The notes under the pieces are model-generated. The model made no database searches, was not told the DNA's origin, and saw only the letters and a list, made by a program, of their open reading frames with translations. From Nephromyces sp. MM_2019 (Eukaryota > Apicomplexa > Aconoidasida > Nephromycida), in the NCBI GenBank assembly GCA_015657535.1, contig JADHZB010001592.1:1-34975 (forward strand): a DNA stretch of 34,975 nt, written 5' to 3'. The first letter of the stretch is position 1. The number at the start of each line of letters is the position of its first letter. A program made the translations under genes and the position numbers. Shown here piece by piece: positions 1-12,898 of this stretch.

Positions 1-246
1 GGAAAAAGCTTTATAGAGGAAGCTGGTGATGATGATGAGGAAGCAGGGGATGATGAAGCAGCAGGGGATGATGAGGAAGCAGGGGATGATGATGAGGAAG
101 CTGGTGATGATGAAGAGGGGAAAAGCTTTATAGAGGAAGCTGGTGACGATGAGGAAGCAGGGGATGATGATGAGGAAGCAGGTGATGACGAAGAGGGAAA
201 AAGCTTTATAGAGGAAGCAGATGATGGCGAGGGTGAAGGTAATTAG
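1..246 (+). CDS. 3' end of an acidic Asp/Glu-rich repeat protein (partial)
   Basis: Frame 1 is open from the window edge to a TAG at 244-246, so only the last 81 codons of this gene are visible. The product is almost entirely Asp, Glu, Gly and Ala, with a more ordered octapeptide GKSFIEEA that recurs at bases 1, 118 and 196. Between copies lie runs built on GDDEEA units of about 39 bp. The spacing of 117 and 78 bp fits growth by 39-bp steps. No domain is recognisable. Highly acidic tails like this occur in chromatin-associated, secreted and cytoskeletal proteins, so no function can be assigned. It could be the last exon of a spliced gene extending to the left. I prefer this strand because the reverse reading is a patchwork of hydrophobic and His-rich frames with no consistent repeat unit. 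Confidence 0.6.
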   Translation, partial: GKSFIEEAGDDDEEAGDDEAAGDDEEAGDDDEEAGDDEEGKSFIEEAGDDEEAGDDDEEAGDDEEGKSFIEEADDGEGEGN

Positions 247-3200
247 AGGAGCCTTTTGTAAGCTGAGGCTGGAGTAGATGAGGAGGCTAAAAATCATCCC
301 ACAAAAAGTGGGATGACAAGCTATTTAAAAATTCTGAAGCCTTTAACCTCTAGTCACATTTCATAAAGTTAAGCCTAATAAGGTAGCTTGTCGCTTTCTC
401 CCGAATGTACATGTACACACTGCCCAGAAGTAGCGTAGCAGCTTCCTAAGACTCTTTTTAGGTGTTAATTTACAAAGCAAATCCGCTTTAGCGTACTGCG
501 TTGCTATGATAACTTTTCAAAAACATCACACACATGAACACCCATGCACACAAAGATTCATCCATAAAATTTACTCAATTTAGTGCTAATAGTAGCAGGT
601 TCCCGTGGTACGAAGCTCAGGGATGTTACTAAAGCGAACGAAGTGCGCTATGAGCCCAAAATCTCAATGTGTAGAAATTTTTTCACACAAAAGAGCATTA
701 TGTTGCAGCCACTTAGAAAACACTAGCTCGGACGTGCATACTAATAATTCTCTCAGTTATCTCAATCTCTTACCAAAGTCTAGTAGCCAGCTGCCTTCAG
801 GAATCAAAAGCTCATCAGAATATATTTGTGAACTTGACCACACTCTTTCATGATGCAGATGTGCTGCTCACACGCAGAATTTGGGCTATCTCGGATATAC
901 TGACTGAATAGGACCTACATGAGATGACCGTTGTGAAGAAAGCCACCGGGTCTCTCTTGAAGCTAGGTACATCTGATAGAGTTCAAGAAACGTATAGCGC
1001 ATTTCAAGCAGCTGTGTTCATGCATTTTTGAGAATAAGGTAGAACGTCACAATGCGTAGGTGCTTGTATTGTATACTTACATACTGCCATATAAGTAAAA
1101 AACTAGACAGTTTACTCGATGCCCCTGGAAGATATTGCAAAGTTCCAGGATAAAATATTTCGGATATTCTGCCAAACCGAGCTTCAGTGAGTACGACGCG
1201 GACTGCCGGCGGACGATACACAAAACAAGCTGGCACTACTAGCACATCTGCAAAGCATATGATAATGGAGGCAAAAACTTACTACACAAACGATGAGATC
1301 GCGCAGAATAGGTACCCACTTCAGGATTAATGCATTCTTCGGTTATGCTTACGCGTGAAACAGAAATCTTCAAAGCATGCGTCACCTTTGCCTGAAGCCC
1401 ACAGACTACCTGTTATAGCATGCAGGTGCCATAAAAATGTGCCGCTCGAAAATTCACATGCTTAAAAATTGAAACCTAGAAGCGTCTAATGGTATATTTC
1501 ACATGAAAACCAAACTGGGGGTAATCGATAGTACTCTTTAGATGATACCGCGTGTATGTCAGCTCGAAGTATCTCTCCGGCGATGCCGCCTGAGGGGCGC
1601 TTGTTGCAAGTATTCTCCATATATACTGTATGGTTATAAAGTCGCTGCAGTGCAGCAACCAAGGTTGCAAAGAGCGATGTATGCGCATTCGTACAAATTT
1701 GAAGATTCCAGTTTACCCCTGCTAGCGAGTGACTTTGTTCAGCGAGCCGCTGGCGGATTTATGAATACCTGAAGTGACAAGCACATTTTTTAGACCCCAT
1801 ACGCTTTCCCAATTTGTACCCACGCACATACCTTAAAAAGTGACACATTGTATAGTATGGGGTATCTTAACTCAACAAAAAAGGGAGTGCTACCACCCTG
1901 TGGGTACTCAGGGACATCAACTAGCCGTAGCTTCCACAGTGACGCGCGTAAACGATATCGCCCTCATGGTTTTTCCTCGACGCAACTACCTCTACACGAA
2001 TAAAGTTTTATCGTATGCATGCGAGCGTCATCTGTGCAGACAGTGCAACTGCAAATAAAACATTATTCCGCAGCAACATACACACAATTTGTTTTTTTTG
2101 ATACTCCTTGCGTATGTCCTCATTTTTCATTGATTGCTGCGCCAGCAAGGTTTTGAAAAAGAAAATATGCACTGAGTTTCCTACACCGGAGCACATTCGA
2201 ACCGCGCGTCTTCAATCTTCATATCGCCATAAGGCTGCAATGGCCTACAAATCTACGCGCTACTTTACTACAACGCACCTAATTTAGGAGTATAGAAAAT
2301 CACCACTCTAAAGGCAACGAGTTCAATTTACAGAAACCTCGGCTGAAATGTCAGTAGAAGTCGAACAAGGTCAGTTAGGTGACCAGAGCGAATGTGAGCA
2401 ATAAGGAGATTAGCAGGACGACCCTTAATATCTTCAAATTTTTCTCACTACCTTGTTGAGCGCAATATAGCACGCGAAACCAAGTTAAAGCTATTTAACT
2501 TCGCATACGCCCGTACGAGATTGGTGCAGCTCATGAACTGACCGCTATAATGAAAACTCCCCAAGCTTCCCCACGAGACATACGCAGACTTTTAATGTGG
2601 TATAATCAGGTCTTTTTCCAGATTAAAAATATCAAGACATTCATGTAAGGTATTTACAAGGAGATACCAAGCAAGTAAAGTGACCACACACTGTCAAACA
2701 GTTGCAGCTCATTCATTCACCATAAAGCAGCGAAAAAGCCACAAAAGGATCAACATGATATCCACGAAACTTGTTTCAGTCTAGCACATAAAATGATCTC
2801 CGTCGGAACTTCTTTAATACCTGAGTCAATGATAAAACAGTTACAAAAAATCTTCAAGTGCATTGCACAATTTCCCGAATAAAACTGGTCTTTACTTGAA
2901 ATGCCAGGGCACTCGCCAAATAGCACAAATACGAGGTAGCTGTCCCGCAAGCCATACTTTCTCATTCATATCTACGATAGTCTGGAGCCTCATGCGGCCA
3001 TGAAACATCATTTAACACTCATTCACATAAAAATTTGCGAGTCTGAGCCTCATTGTACGAAGAAAATGATGCCAGTCAATAAGCGAGAAACTGTAACCTA
3101 CAGTATATGATATGTTGAAGCAAAATTTGGTGTGAATGTTTCAGCAATTGAAACACTGCACCTAGGAATGAATTTCATGTCAAACAGCACATTATCCGGG

Positions 3201-3567
3201 GATTAGTGTGTAATCGATATTGTGTGAATTTTCTTGGACTGCCCATACATGACAAGCATATCAGCATAGAGCTTATTACGTGGTTGTCAAAAGAGGGCAA
3301 GCGTGAGCGAAGACACGCACTTATTGCGCACGCCACAATTATAGCTGCCTTGTGTGCGATTGCATGCAAAGTTATGATATACACAATTGAATAGCAGTTT
3401 TATTATCTTCTTGAAAGCAACATATACGCATCCACGAGGTAGTACTCGGATTTCTTCACAATCATATCCGTCACAGATATATACGCAAATAGACCCAAAT
3501 TGACCGTGAAACTACGTATATACGTTAGAGTTAACTTTAAAATATGCAAAAATGCTAAAATTTTTTG
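247..3567. other. Stretch without a supportable gene
   Basis: About 3.3 kb between the acidic-repeat gene and the end of IscU. Only short open frames occur (82 residues or fewer), with no recognisable domain and no convincing chain of splice sites. The composition differs from the rest of the window: the GT/CA microsatellite typical of its introns is nearly absent. The sequence TGTACATGTACA at 405-416 is a perfect palindrome related to the GTGTAYRTACAC family. The left end should contain the 3' UTR of the acidic-repeat gene and the right end that of IscU. Confidence 0.5.
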
Positions 3568-5955
3568 TTAATGAGATGGAAGTGGCTCCGTTGAAGTGGA
3601 AGCTTCCTTATATTTCTTTTCATAATCCATGATAGCATGCCTGACAGCGTCCTCGGCCAGCATGCTGCAGTGTAATTTCACTGGAGGCAAGTTCAAATGT
3701 TCTGCATACAGAAGAACGGCAAAAAAAATTAGGAGAAAACGGGAAAGGCACCATATAAGGATACACAAGACGCTCACAGCAGCTCGTAGATGGTAAACAG
3801 AAAAAGCCAGTAGGGTTACTTCGATGGAATCTTGAAACTCAGAGAGATGAGAAACACCATGGGAAGAGGAAAAAAAGACATGCCAGCAGGGAAGACATCA
3901 AGTACCACGTAAACACTACAACGGCACGCGCAGAGGATAGTGTGAATGGAGCTGCAGGAATAATATAATCTGAGTGAAAGCTACCAAATAATATGCACAC
4001 AGGCCTTTACCTGTACTCACAACATACCAATGCCTACACTTTGATACGCGATAACTACGACAGAATGACTAAAACTATAAAATATACTTACCCGCAATTT
4101 CGGTATTCTTCACACCCAATGCCTCCTCTGTGGTCTTGCCCTTAATCAATTCAGTCACATATGAACTGCTGGCTATGGCTGAGCCGCAACCAAATGTCTG
4201 TAAGCATACACCAGTTGATGAAGTTAATGCAAAGTATAAGTACACATCATCAGAAACCTTGAACTAGAAAAGAAAGAAAAAAAGCAGGGATAACAGGTGG
4301 CGAAAGAAAGGAGACCAACTCAAGTAATACTTGAGGGTAGCTATTCGCTTATAGCAGTAGGACAAAGTGAGGTAGCCAAGTAAGAAAGCTACGTAGTTAC
4401 GACAAAGGGAGCTAGATTTGAGGGGTGATGAACAGGTAGGAAAATGAACGTGCAAACAAAAAGGCTACAATCTGAGCACAAACGACAGGAGTAACCCAAA
4501 GAACGGTAAAAAAATAGAAAACGCACGCCTGTATAAACACTTATGCATACTAAGTAAAAGTTAACATAAGGAAGCACACCCACAAAAAGCCAACTACGCA
4601 TAAATATGCCTATTCATCTATGTGTACAATCCTTCACTAGTAAACCGATGGCTACATAGTGAGAAACTACCACATATTTGTCCTATAAACGGCGCCAACG
4701 CACAATTGCATAAGAAAACACAGTAAAAAGGCCTCAAATGTATGATAAAATGCCATCAAGCCTACCATTTTCTACTAGTATGACACTGAAAAAAATAAGG
4801 TCTTTTACATACACAATAGCTCCACATACAAAAATACCTATACATAAAAAATATATGCATTTTCTCGCAAACACAATTATGTTGTGTTTACCTTGAATCG
4901 AGCATCCACCACCTTGCCATCATTGATCTTCACTTGCAATTTGATGACATCGCCACAGGCGGCTTTGCCAACCACAGCAGTCCTGCAGAGTAATACGAGT
5001 ACAAGAGTGTACAAGCAAAAAATGCAGTCATAGGCTCCCACATCAATCAGAATAAAATAAACATGCAAAACCAAGCAAGGGCACCAAAATAAACTTACGA
5101 CAAGGTCATAAATTCAAGGAGATACGCGCAGAGACACACTCAAGTCGCCACCATAACCCGCATATACCAACCACACATATACTACCAGAACAAAACCCAA
5201 TAACACTCGGGTAGATCCATCTTCATCAGGAATTAAGCTATTTATAAGACCAAACCACCTCCTCACCCAAGCTTCTCTCATCCGGTAGCGAAGAGAGATT
5301 ATGCAAAAGTGCGAGACAACCAGAGTCCGCACACAAAACAAACTTCACACTTAAAAGGCAAAAGACATAGGAGGAGTCAAAAAAAATGACAAGAGAATCA
5401 ATATAATGATCCTGCAGCAATAGGTTAACCATGTTGAACATATCGGTACATGAAAAAACAACCGTCAGCCACATTAACACATTTACACGCCAACACAACT
5501 ACAAGGGAGTGTACGTACACATCAAATCCAGTGTACACCCCACAATTATAGATCAAGCAAAGAAAAACAAGAAACTGCAAATCCAAAGAAAGATGTGTAT
5601 GATAACGAATGAAGTACCGCATCAAGAGTCTGCCGCAACAAAATATATCATCCTCAAACTCTCAATGCGCAACTCCAACCAAAATAAGAATTCCTTTCAC
5701 ATCTTCACCTGTTTCAACGCAAAACTCACCTAATCACGTACCACACCCAAAGTGCAAATTATATAAGAAAACTTACCCAACGTTCTTCTCATTCTTATCG
5801 AACTTTCCAACGTTTTTGGGATTTTTGAAATGCTCGTGCACTGCCTCACTGTAAAGCCTTACAAGAGGAGGGGCAAACGATGATGATGGCGCGAACGAAC
5901 GAGGGGCCACTTTAAAAGCAGCTAAGTAACGGAAAGTACTCATATACTTGTTCAT
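3568..5955 (-). CDS. IscU: Mitochondrial iron-sulfur cluster assembly scaffold IscU (4 exons)
   Basis: Scaffold on which [2Fe-2S] clusters are built in the mitochondrial matrix from NFS1-derived sulfur and iron, then passed on with Hsp70/J-protein help. Exons (high to low): 5955-5777, 4982-4892, 4197-4092 and 3701-3568. The introns are 794, 694 and 390 nt, all GT-AG and phase-consistent, giving 169 residues. Residues 1 to about 35 are Arg/Ser/Ala-rich without acidic residues, typical of a mitochondrial presequence. The U-type core follows: [10 protein letters not shown] with Cys69 and Asp71, [10 protein letters not shown] with Cys94, and [11 protein letters not shown] with Cys137. The three ligand cysteines, the aspartate and the LPPVK chaperone-binding motif (130-134) are all intact. 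The start is Met1; Met5 is an alternative that would not change the presequence. The C-terminal tail after KKYKE is Ser/Thr/Pro-rich. Identification is firm. Borders are read by eye, but each junction restores a conserved motif. Confidence 0.95.
5509..5520. repeat. Palindrome GTGTACGTACAC in IscU intron 1
   Basis: Perfect 12-bp palindrome inside the first intron of IscU. It is preceded by GA, so that GAGTGTACGTACAC (5507-5520) is identical to the copy in intron 1 of the mACP gene. A half-like GTGTACAC follows about 12 bases later. One member of a family of such palindromes in this window; its role is unknown. Confidence 0.7.
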
Positions 5956-8791
5956 GTTTTTGGACGATTAAAATATGTATTCAATTCAGGAAATACCAGA
6001 TTCGATAAAAAACTAATAATTTTTGAAGAGTTTCATGAGTGGTCACTTGAGTATGGTCTGCATGCCTCCGGAAAGACCGGCCTAGGTAGTTCGATGCGCA
6101 GGGAGGTGCAGACTCCCCTCCAAAAACGTAATCCATGATGTTGCGGCCGGTGTGTGCCAAATACGATTGTGGGGGGAATTCCTCGGGCCGGAGAGTATTC
6201 GTTATATCGGTGGTGAGGTTCAGTTAAGGCTGGCCTGGCCGTTAAGGCGGGATTAGGGTTAAGCCACTGAACTGGGATGTGTAGGTAAGGTGCGTTAGGT
6301 GGGTAAAAAACAAGTCCGCTTAATATATAAAAACGCTCTGAGGAGGAACAGTAGGTGGCTAGGGCTAGCCAGTAAATCCAAAAGTGGGCACAGGTGCTAG
6401 ACAGGGTGGTCGGCGAGTATGGACAACACTATTATGGGGCTCTGCGATATTTTGAAAAAATATCTGCGAAATGAACGGAGGGAAGGATTACTTAGATTTT
6501 GTGATACGTGAACGGACAGGGTAAAGAGTAATTGCCAGGAGGCTGAACTTCGCTGATTATGTGATGAGGGGGATACAGTTCGATTACATTGAAAAAGACA
6601 AACACAGGGAGCTAGAGGATATCGAGGTCGGTGGAATTAGGGGCGGGTTATGTTTGGATTGATAGATGGGATGCCTTGATACCTCTCTGCCACATGCGAT
6701 ATTATATCAGCTTCTCTATGTGTGTGAGACGTGTTCTACTTGTTTTTGAGTTCTATTGTAGTCTCTGATATTTCATGAGTGTAAGGAAGTTGGGTTCGCC
6801 GATGTGAAGGGTGCATGCGAGAGCTCTGTATATTGGTGCTTCACTTTTTTTCAGGGGACTAGTTAATGTGAGGTCTCATTTGAATTATCGAGATATGCGT
6901 TCCGCACACATTTTTATAACATTGTGTAATGCTAGTTCGCACATTGTCCTAGTGGGGGCTTAACTACGGGAAGATGCCCACAAATCAAGGAGGTATGAAC
7001 TAGTTTGAGGGTATCTTGCAGCTTTTTTCTCTCAACCAGAAAGATTAGTGAAAGGGATTCTGCGCTTCATTGTCTGCTTCAGAGCCTGACAGAGTAACAC
7101 CTAAATAGCTGGACCGTTAAAAAATCCGGTGACTGCAATAAATCCAACTCTTGCTGACCCACCGCCTGGTCAGGTCAAGAAGAATTTTCGTATGTGCAGG
7201 GATATACCCGCAGAGATGATTATGATGCAACAAACTCACCGAATTGCTATGCCTCGCAGAAGGCTTACAGTTTTTCATTTAATGCTATATTTTGTTTAGG
7301 GTATTTCAAATGGTGCTCTGCTCCCAGCTCCCCACGTTGCATTCGCCTAAAAAAGGCTCCAAGACTCAAAACCTGATATTTACAGGCTGCGCTATCCAGA
7401 GAGGAAGGTAGTACCCTCCACTCCCATTCTCAAAAAGGAATGTAAACTCTTTTTGCTTCGAGTGTCTCGTCGTAAGTGCATAAGTATAGAATTAACTGTT
7501 CGAGAATCATCTGGTCCAAGGAGAGTACGTACACTGAGGTACGACCTCTTCCGAGGTTTATCCACAGCTTGTGTCAATCAGTCAATACAGAATATATTTT
7601 GTCTAGGCGTTCTTTTCTTAAAAAAATGTAGAATAATCCCACATAATAGCTTCGCCGTAAAGGTATCAGCCGGCAAGCTCACAAGAAGCTGTATTTTGTA
7701 AACAATTAGGAGGAACTAAAGGAATAATTTCTCCATATTTTATGCATGCGTCAGGTACCGCCCCTGCAACAAGCTTCGCGCGTGCCTTTTACGAACTAAA
7801 ATTCCCATCAAAAACGAATTAAAAAAAGAAAAAAATATACCTACAAGCCACGTGTCTACTAGTGTCCAGAAGCAGAAAATAGATTGCGCACCTCTCCCTG
7901 CTGAGGCGCAACATTTAGCGACCATAACATTTTTAATCCGCAAGCTTGCCCGCGGCAAGGGTAAGGGAAGTAGATTCAAGTATTATGAGGTGAGCGTGAA
8001 ATAAAAACCCACTTTTCTCGCAAAATTTGAGCAATTGAAGCATCTGGCTGTGAAGTATGCTTTTTTTCGAAGTTCCTGGTTATATAAGAAGAGTAATTGA
8101 AGCATCTGGTCATAAAAGATGCTCCTTCGGGGATTTTTTGGTTGTAGAATAGGCCCATTTTAAGGTTTTGTCGCAACACATGCACATTCTTTTTCACATC
8201 AAGCACTAGATATTATAGAGGGTGGTGGAGTACAATCCAGAGTGCAATCCCATTAAGAGTCAGCTTGCCCCTGAGCCCGCGAAACACTCTTATCTTTCCA
8301 CTAGTCTCCATTGATGCGGTAGGCTTCACTATAGCAAGTGTCACATAAACAGTTCAGTACGTGTCCCCAATCTCGTATTAGGTCCATCATACATAGAAGC
8401 GTCCACTCAAAATATACGCAGTTCACTCGAAAGCTTTTTCTTTAATAAACTCTATCCTGTTCATTACTCACCATTCCAACTCTGATAAAACGAAACAAAA
8501 GCAAAAAACCTCATCGAGCTCCACAGTGTGTTCGAGGTTTTTCGGCTACCTGCATTTATCTGCTACATCATCACACTCTGCTTTTTATATCCTAGTGTTA
8601 ATCTGCGCAAATTTCGCCTTAATTTGCATGTACGTCTTCTTCATCACCCATATTTCTTTCTACTTCACTTTTTTCATTTAGTTTTTCCTCTTTTTCCATT
8701 TTATTCCTTTGGAGGGTTCCCTGTTCACTGTATTGATTCTCTCCTATGTTTTTTTTCTTGCCCCTGCATTTTTGATCCATGCATTTTTCAA
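5956..8791. other. Upstream region of IscU; no supportable gene
   Basis: About 2.8 kb between the IscU start and the CELF-like stop. It should include the IscU promoter (right of 5955, read leftwards) and the 3' UTR of the CELF-like gene (left of 8792). Open frames are short apart from one of 141 codons at 8528-8953. That frame is Phe/His/Leu-rich and is the reverse complement of the CELF terminal exon plus pyrimidine-rich DNA, so I do not accept it. The part from 6050 to 7200 is richer in G and looks unlike the introns, but I recognise nothing in it. Confidence 0.5.
8029..8131. repeat. Two-copy direct repeat around AATTGAAGCATCTGG
   Basis: The 15-mer AATTGAAGCATCTGG occurs twice about 62 bp apart (near 8033 and 8095). 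Each copy is followed within about 15 bases by a GATGCT- or TATGCT-like end. The second copy can pair GCATCT with AGATGC across a 9-base loop. No gene or element boundary is visible nearby. Confidence 0.5.
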
Positions 8792-11464
8792 CTACATATG
8801 AGGAACAGACTGGTTCACAGGCATATAGTACTCTTCCCCTTTCTTCAACTGTACCTTCAGAAACTTACTACCTACTGCCAAACCATTCATCACGTTGATT
8901 GCTGCAAATGCGCTGGCATTGTTATCAAAGCTCACAAATCCAAAACCTGGTAAGAAAATATATATGAAATAAACGGGGGTAATCAATTAAATGCAAGTAA
9001 CTTTGGGCAGGCTCAATGAGATGAGGTAGTTGGCGGTAAAAAACAAGTAATAAACATTATTAGGCAAAAAAGCCAGGGGCAATGATGCGCCCTTGCGCGC
9101 TAAAAGCCATAATAAATTAATGTGCATAATTGAAAAGGAGAGAAATGTTCTATTATGCAAATAGGAAATCAAGAAATATAAAACACCAAAAAAAATGAAG
9201 ATAAGAAAAGTGTACGCCAATCATTTTTAACATGCAATCCTACAAAATGGGGTGTTCCAAGCACAGGAAACATGGACTACATCAGACACAGAGATGTATC
9301 ATCACATCACATTATACAGAGTGCAATATTTCATGCCAAATCAGAATTGCAAAAATCGCACAAAAAATAGCGAAAACAAACCCAAAACATATTCCACATC
9401 CAAGGCATTACCAGAGTTACGACCAGATACATCAGTCTGCACCTTTGCAGAGATGATATTGCCAAACATTGCGAAATGCTCCTGAATGTCGATATCATTC
9501 CATTCACTGGGAATATGGAAGATAAAGAGGTTGCTTCCTGGAGGACCATGTGTAGCGTGGGACTTCGACCCAAAAAGACCTCCTAATGGATAGAAGGTGA
9601 GGATAATATAACAAAAAAAGGTATTAGTAATAAAAAAGCCTGTAAGTAGCATTGAATATAAAAGCAGGACGAGAATCGCGATGATACGTATCGATAGAAC
9701 CCACAATAATGCCTATCCATTCGAAAGAAATACTCTTCAGCTACCAAAAAGGTACGCATACACAACTCTAACTTATACCATCAAACTCATATATCCAATC
9801 TGCAACACCTAAGATATCCTTATAGCATATTCCCACCTAGCACACGGCTAGCTTTTCGTTCCTACCTCAAACACGTAGACTCCACATTTCACCACCTTAA
9901 ACATGAGCTCCATTTAACTACCCCCCTCTTACATATATAACCACCACACTTCCACCCCCCATCTGACATGCAACCACCACACCCCATACCCCCCCTCACA
10001 CAACCTCCATGCTAACCAGAGGACGCAGCTAACGATGTCGATGAACGGGGAGGTATGGGCCTCTCCCATTGCGTATGTGAGGATATGGTATTGTAATAAT
10101 AGACAAGCCCTTCAGGAGTGGTATACTGTTCCCATAAGCAAGTGGGAGCTGAAGGCGCCGTTGTACTAGAGGGCCCTTCCAATGCAGTTTGAGAGGAGGA
10201 AGGTGGGCTTGCAAAGCTGCCACTGTTCGGGATCCTAGCAGAATTACCTCCAAAGTCTCCAGCTGCGTGATAAGGATCAGGAACAGAAGGCAACACCGAG
10301 GATCCTATATTGGGAGTTACATGACTAGGAGATGGCAAGGAGCCGTTAGAAGCATCAGTATCGCTACTGATAGGGGCTAAGGGAGGAAACGCTGAGCCTC
10401 CAACTGGCCCTGTAGAGGGTCTGCCTGGAAAAGGCCAAGAGCTACTTTGCGTTGAAGATTGCTTGAAATGGAGACCAAGAATGTTATTCGTTGAGCTGGG
10501 TGCACCAGAGTTTCGAGTGAAGCTATCTTTTCCCATTAATCGGGCTTCAACTGGCATGCTATCTCCTGTTGAGAGTGAGGGAGAATTTTGAGGTGAAAAC
10601 CACGGATAAGGGAAGAAAGGGATTTTTTCGGGAATTTTGGTAGTATCCTCGTCTAATTCCAGTGTGTGCGAAATTTCAAACACATCTTCCGTGAGAAATC
10701 CTCTAAAAATGCATCCATTAGCATGAAATCATCGAATACCTACGAATACCTTCTTATGTTGGCAAAAAATATGCTTTCAACAGCAAGTAAAAGCAACGAA
10801 TTATTTGCTTTTAGGTGTGCTAAAACACACTAAAAGGAGCTGCCAGTTCATCGTATGTAAACATGATTACCATACTAAACACAAAGGTACACACACACTC
10901 TGAGATGCTGCTAAGCATGCCCATATCATGAAGTATAAGATATTACATTCGCTTCATATACTTTCCAAAAATTTGCGGCAAATATTCGTATATTCGCTCA
11001 AAAGCTTTAAGTAAGCTGGTTGCAAACTGCTTACGCACTGCACGCAGGCTATGCTTTTAGCAAAACTCCCACACGTTCTAACAATCCTTTCAAAAATCTA
11101 CTCACTATATGTTTCAAGTAACATATATACGCCATAATTAAGCTGAAGAATTCATCTCTCCAGTGTACACACACTCCCAATCAACCCCAACCTTCCCACT
11201 ACACACATCCCCCATCAACCCCAACATCCCACTTGAGAAAATAAATTTTCCAGCCATGGAATTGATCGCAAACTGAGCTTCTTCGTTTGAGCTAAATGTC
11301 ACAATCGCCTGATCTCTAGCAGACACACCCACTTCCAGCCTGTTTTCCTTGATATTGTGAACATCTAATACCCTACCAAAGCGAGAGACTATCGCCTCTA
11401 CTTCCGGCCAATCAAAGTTTTCGGGAATCGGGCAAATCCAAACTTTTCGTCCATCAAATGTCAT
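8792..11464 (-). CDS. CELF/Bruno-like RNA-binding protein, RRM-WW-RRM (4 exons)
   Basis: Probable regulator of splicing, translation or mRNA stability. Exons: 11464 to about 11205, 10702-10017, 9582-9412 and 8946-8792 (stop TAG). The last two introns are firm in phase. The exon 1 donor is uncertain; the 11205 option keeps frame and gives 423 residues. Exon 1 carries a divergent RRM with RNP2-like VWICPIP and RNP1-like RDQAIVTF. Exon 2 is a Pro/Ser-rich linker ending in a WW domain (about 10134-10057), with LWEQY, VYYYN and TQWERP all present. Exons 3-4 form a canonical RRM with RNP2 LFIFHIP and RNP1 GFGFVSFDN, the latter assembled across the splice junction. The stretches [13 protein letters not shown] and [10 protein letters not shown] closely match the third RRM of CELF proteins. 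Met1 is preceded by in-frame TAA seven codons upstream. However, an acceptor-like CTAAG lies just after that stop, so a further 5' exon is possible. Plant FCA also combines RRM and WW domains, but the terminal RRM fits CELF better. Confidence 0.85.
10057..10134 (-). other. WW domain in the CELF-like protein
   Basis: The coded segment starts [15 protein letters not shown] and ends TQWERP. It shows the two signature tryptophans 22 residues apart, the aromatic triplet at the centre of strand 2 and the closing proline. WW domains bind Pro-rich peptides, so this predicts a protein partner in RNA processing. Confidence 0.85.
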
Positions 11465-12761
11465 TCTTACCAGAAGCAGTCCTTAGATAAGAAGACGAGA
11501 TAATTATAAAAGTCTTCATCACGTAGCATTATCTCTATAATACTAGTAAGGCAAGAAAGAGGAAAAAACTACGCACACACACTTTTAGTTGCTACCAGCA
11601 GGAAAAAACCACGCCCAAAGGGTATATATATGCATGGAAAACATATAGTTATCACGCACACAAAAATATCAGCACCAGTGTGTGACTAGCATTCAAAAAT
11701 ACCTTTGAAAAGCGCGCACACACGCTCTGGGGGGATGCATGCTTGTAAAAGAAGTCGTAGAAAGCATTGCAGTCTAGTGGAAGACAATAAAGGTAGCAAA
11801 CAAACAGGCCTTACAGACTACGCCTAGAATAGTAGAAGGCGTGCATTCAAACAAAAAGAAAATCTTGAAACGCATACGAAGAAGGGGCTTCGCAGACTCA
11901 CAAAGAACACACATGGAAAATACAAATCAAGGTAAACACGCAGTGAGAACACACATATGAAGAACACACTCCTCAAGGAATAATAGAGACACACACCCAA
12001 AAAATCAACACACACAATACACACCTCATCAAGCCTATCTTCCGCTTCCAGTAGTTAACAAAAAAAGTAAAAAACCTAAAGGAAAAGCACAGAATGAATT
12101 TCCAGTGAAGGGCCACACACAAATACATAAATATAGTAATTTATGGGGTTCGTACGCAGGCACAACCACAACTAAACGATTTAGCACAATCGAACACACG
12201 ATTTAGCACTCAAACACACGGTTTAGCACACTCAAAAGCACACACGGTATTTAGCACACAAAAATCACAAATTCACACCAACACACACCCACACACACGC
12301 ATATCCCTTGAAGAATCTGCTAACTTTCATCAAATCAGGCACTGCATTTGGTCAACAATAAGAACAAATGGCTATATATTTGCGGGTTAACAGATGTTAG
12401 AATGAAACACAAAAAACAAAGGCATTAAGTTGGTATAAAATTCTTCCTGCTTCATCTATTGAGAAAATCATACACTTTTAGAGGTGAAAGCAGCTACAGG
12501 GGACGATGGGAGCTAGGAGCTCAAGTTATAAGAAAACAGCAAAAATCTTGGGATTTATAGAGGCATTACAACACGATCATGCAGTATAGGCAATCTGAGG
12601 GAAAAAAAACACACAAGAAAAACTGAAGGAAGAAGTGCAAGAATGGTAGTAAAGCGTATACAACAATATCTTCATTGAAGAGAAGGGGAACATTCCACTA
12701 GATGCAGTACACATAAAAACGCAGCAAAAGATGAAAATTATGGGTTTTTATCGGATATGAA

Positions 12762-12898
12762 CAAGAAACTCTCACGTGAAGAAGAAACCCTCATCACAAG
12801 GAAAGAAGAAAATTAGAAGAAAAGAACAACAAACTCTCATCACAAGAAAAAACTCTCATCATAAGAAGAACAAACTCTCACCACCACACTGCAAACTC
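12762..12898. repeat. Degenerate repeat of AACTCTCATCACAAGAAG type
   Basis: Five or six imperfect copies of ACTCTCAYCACAAGAAR separated by A/G-rich filler, at irregular spacing of about 20 to 35 bases. No coding frame runs through it. It lies mid-way between the divergent genes. Confidence 0.55.

Noticed and set aside
605..853. 82-codon + ORF in the left gene-poor region
   Set aside because: No domain, no splice context, mixed composition and no neighbouring coding signal; this length is expected by chance in 3 kb.
2195..2212. ATTCGAACC resembling a reversed tRNA T-loop
   Set aside because: The flanking bases do not form a 5-bp T stem and no anticodon or acceptor arms can be found at the right distances.
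8528..8953. 141-codon + ORF
   Set aside because: It overlaps the terminal CELF exon on the opposite strand, and the rest is pyrimidine-rich DNA giving Phe/Leu/His runs.
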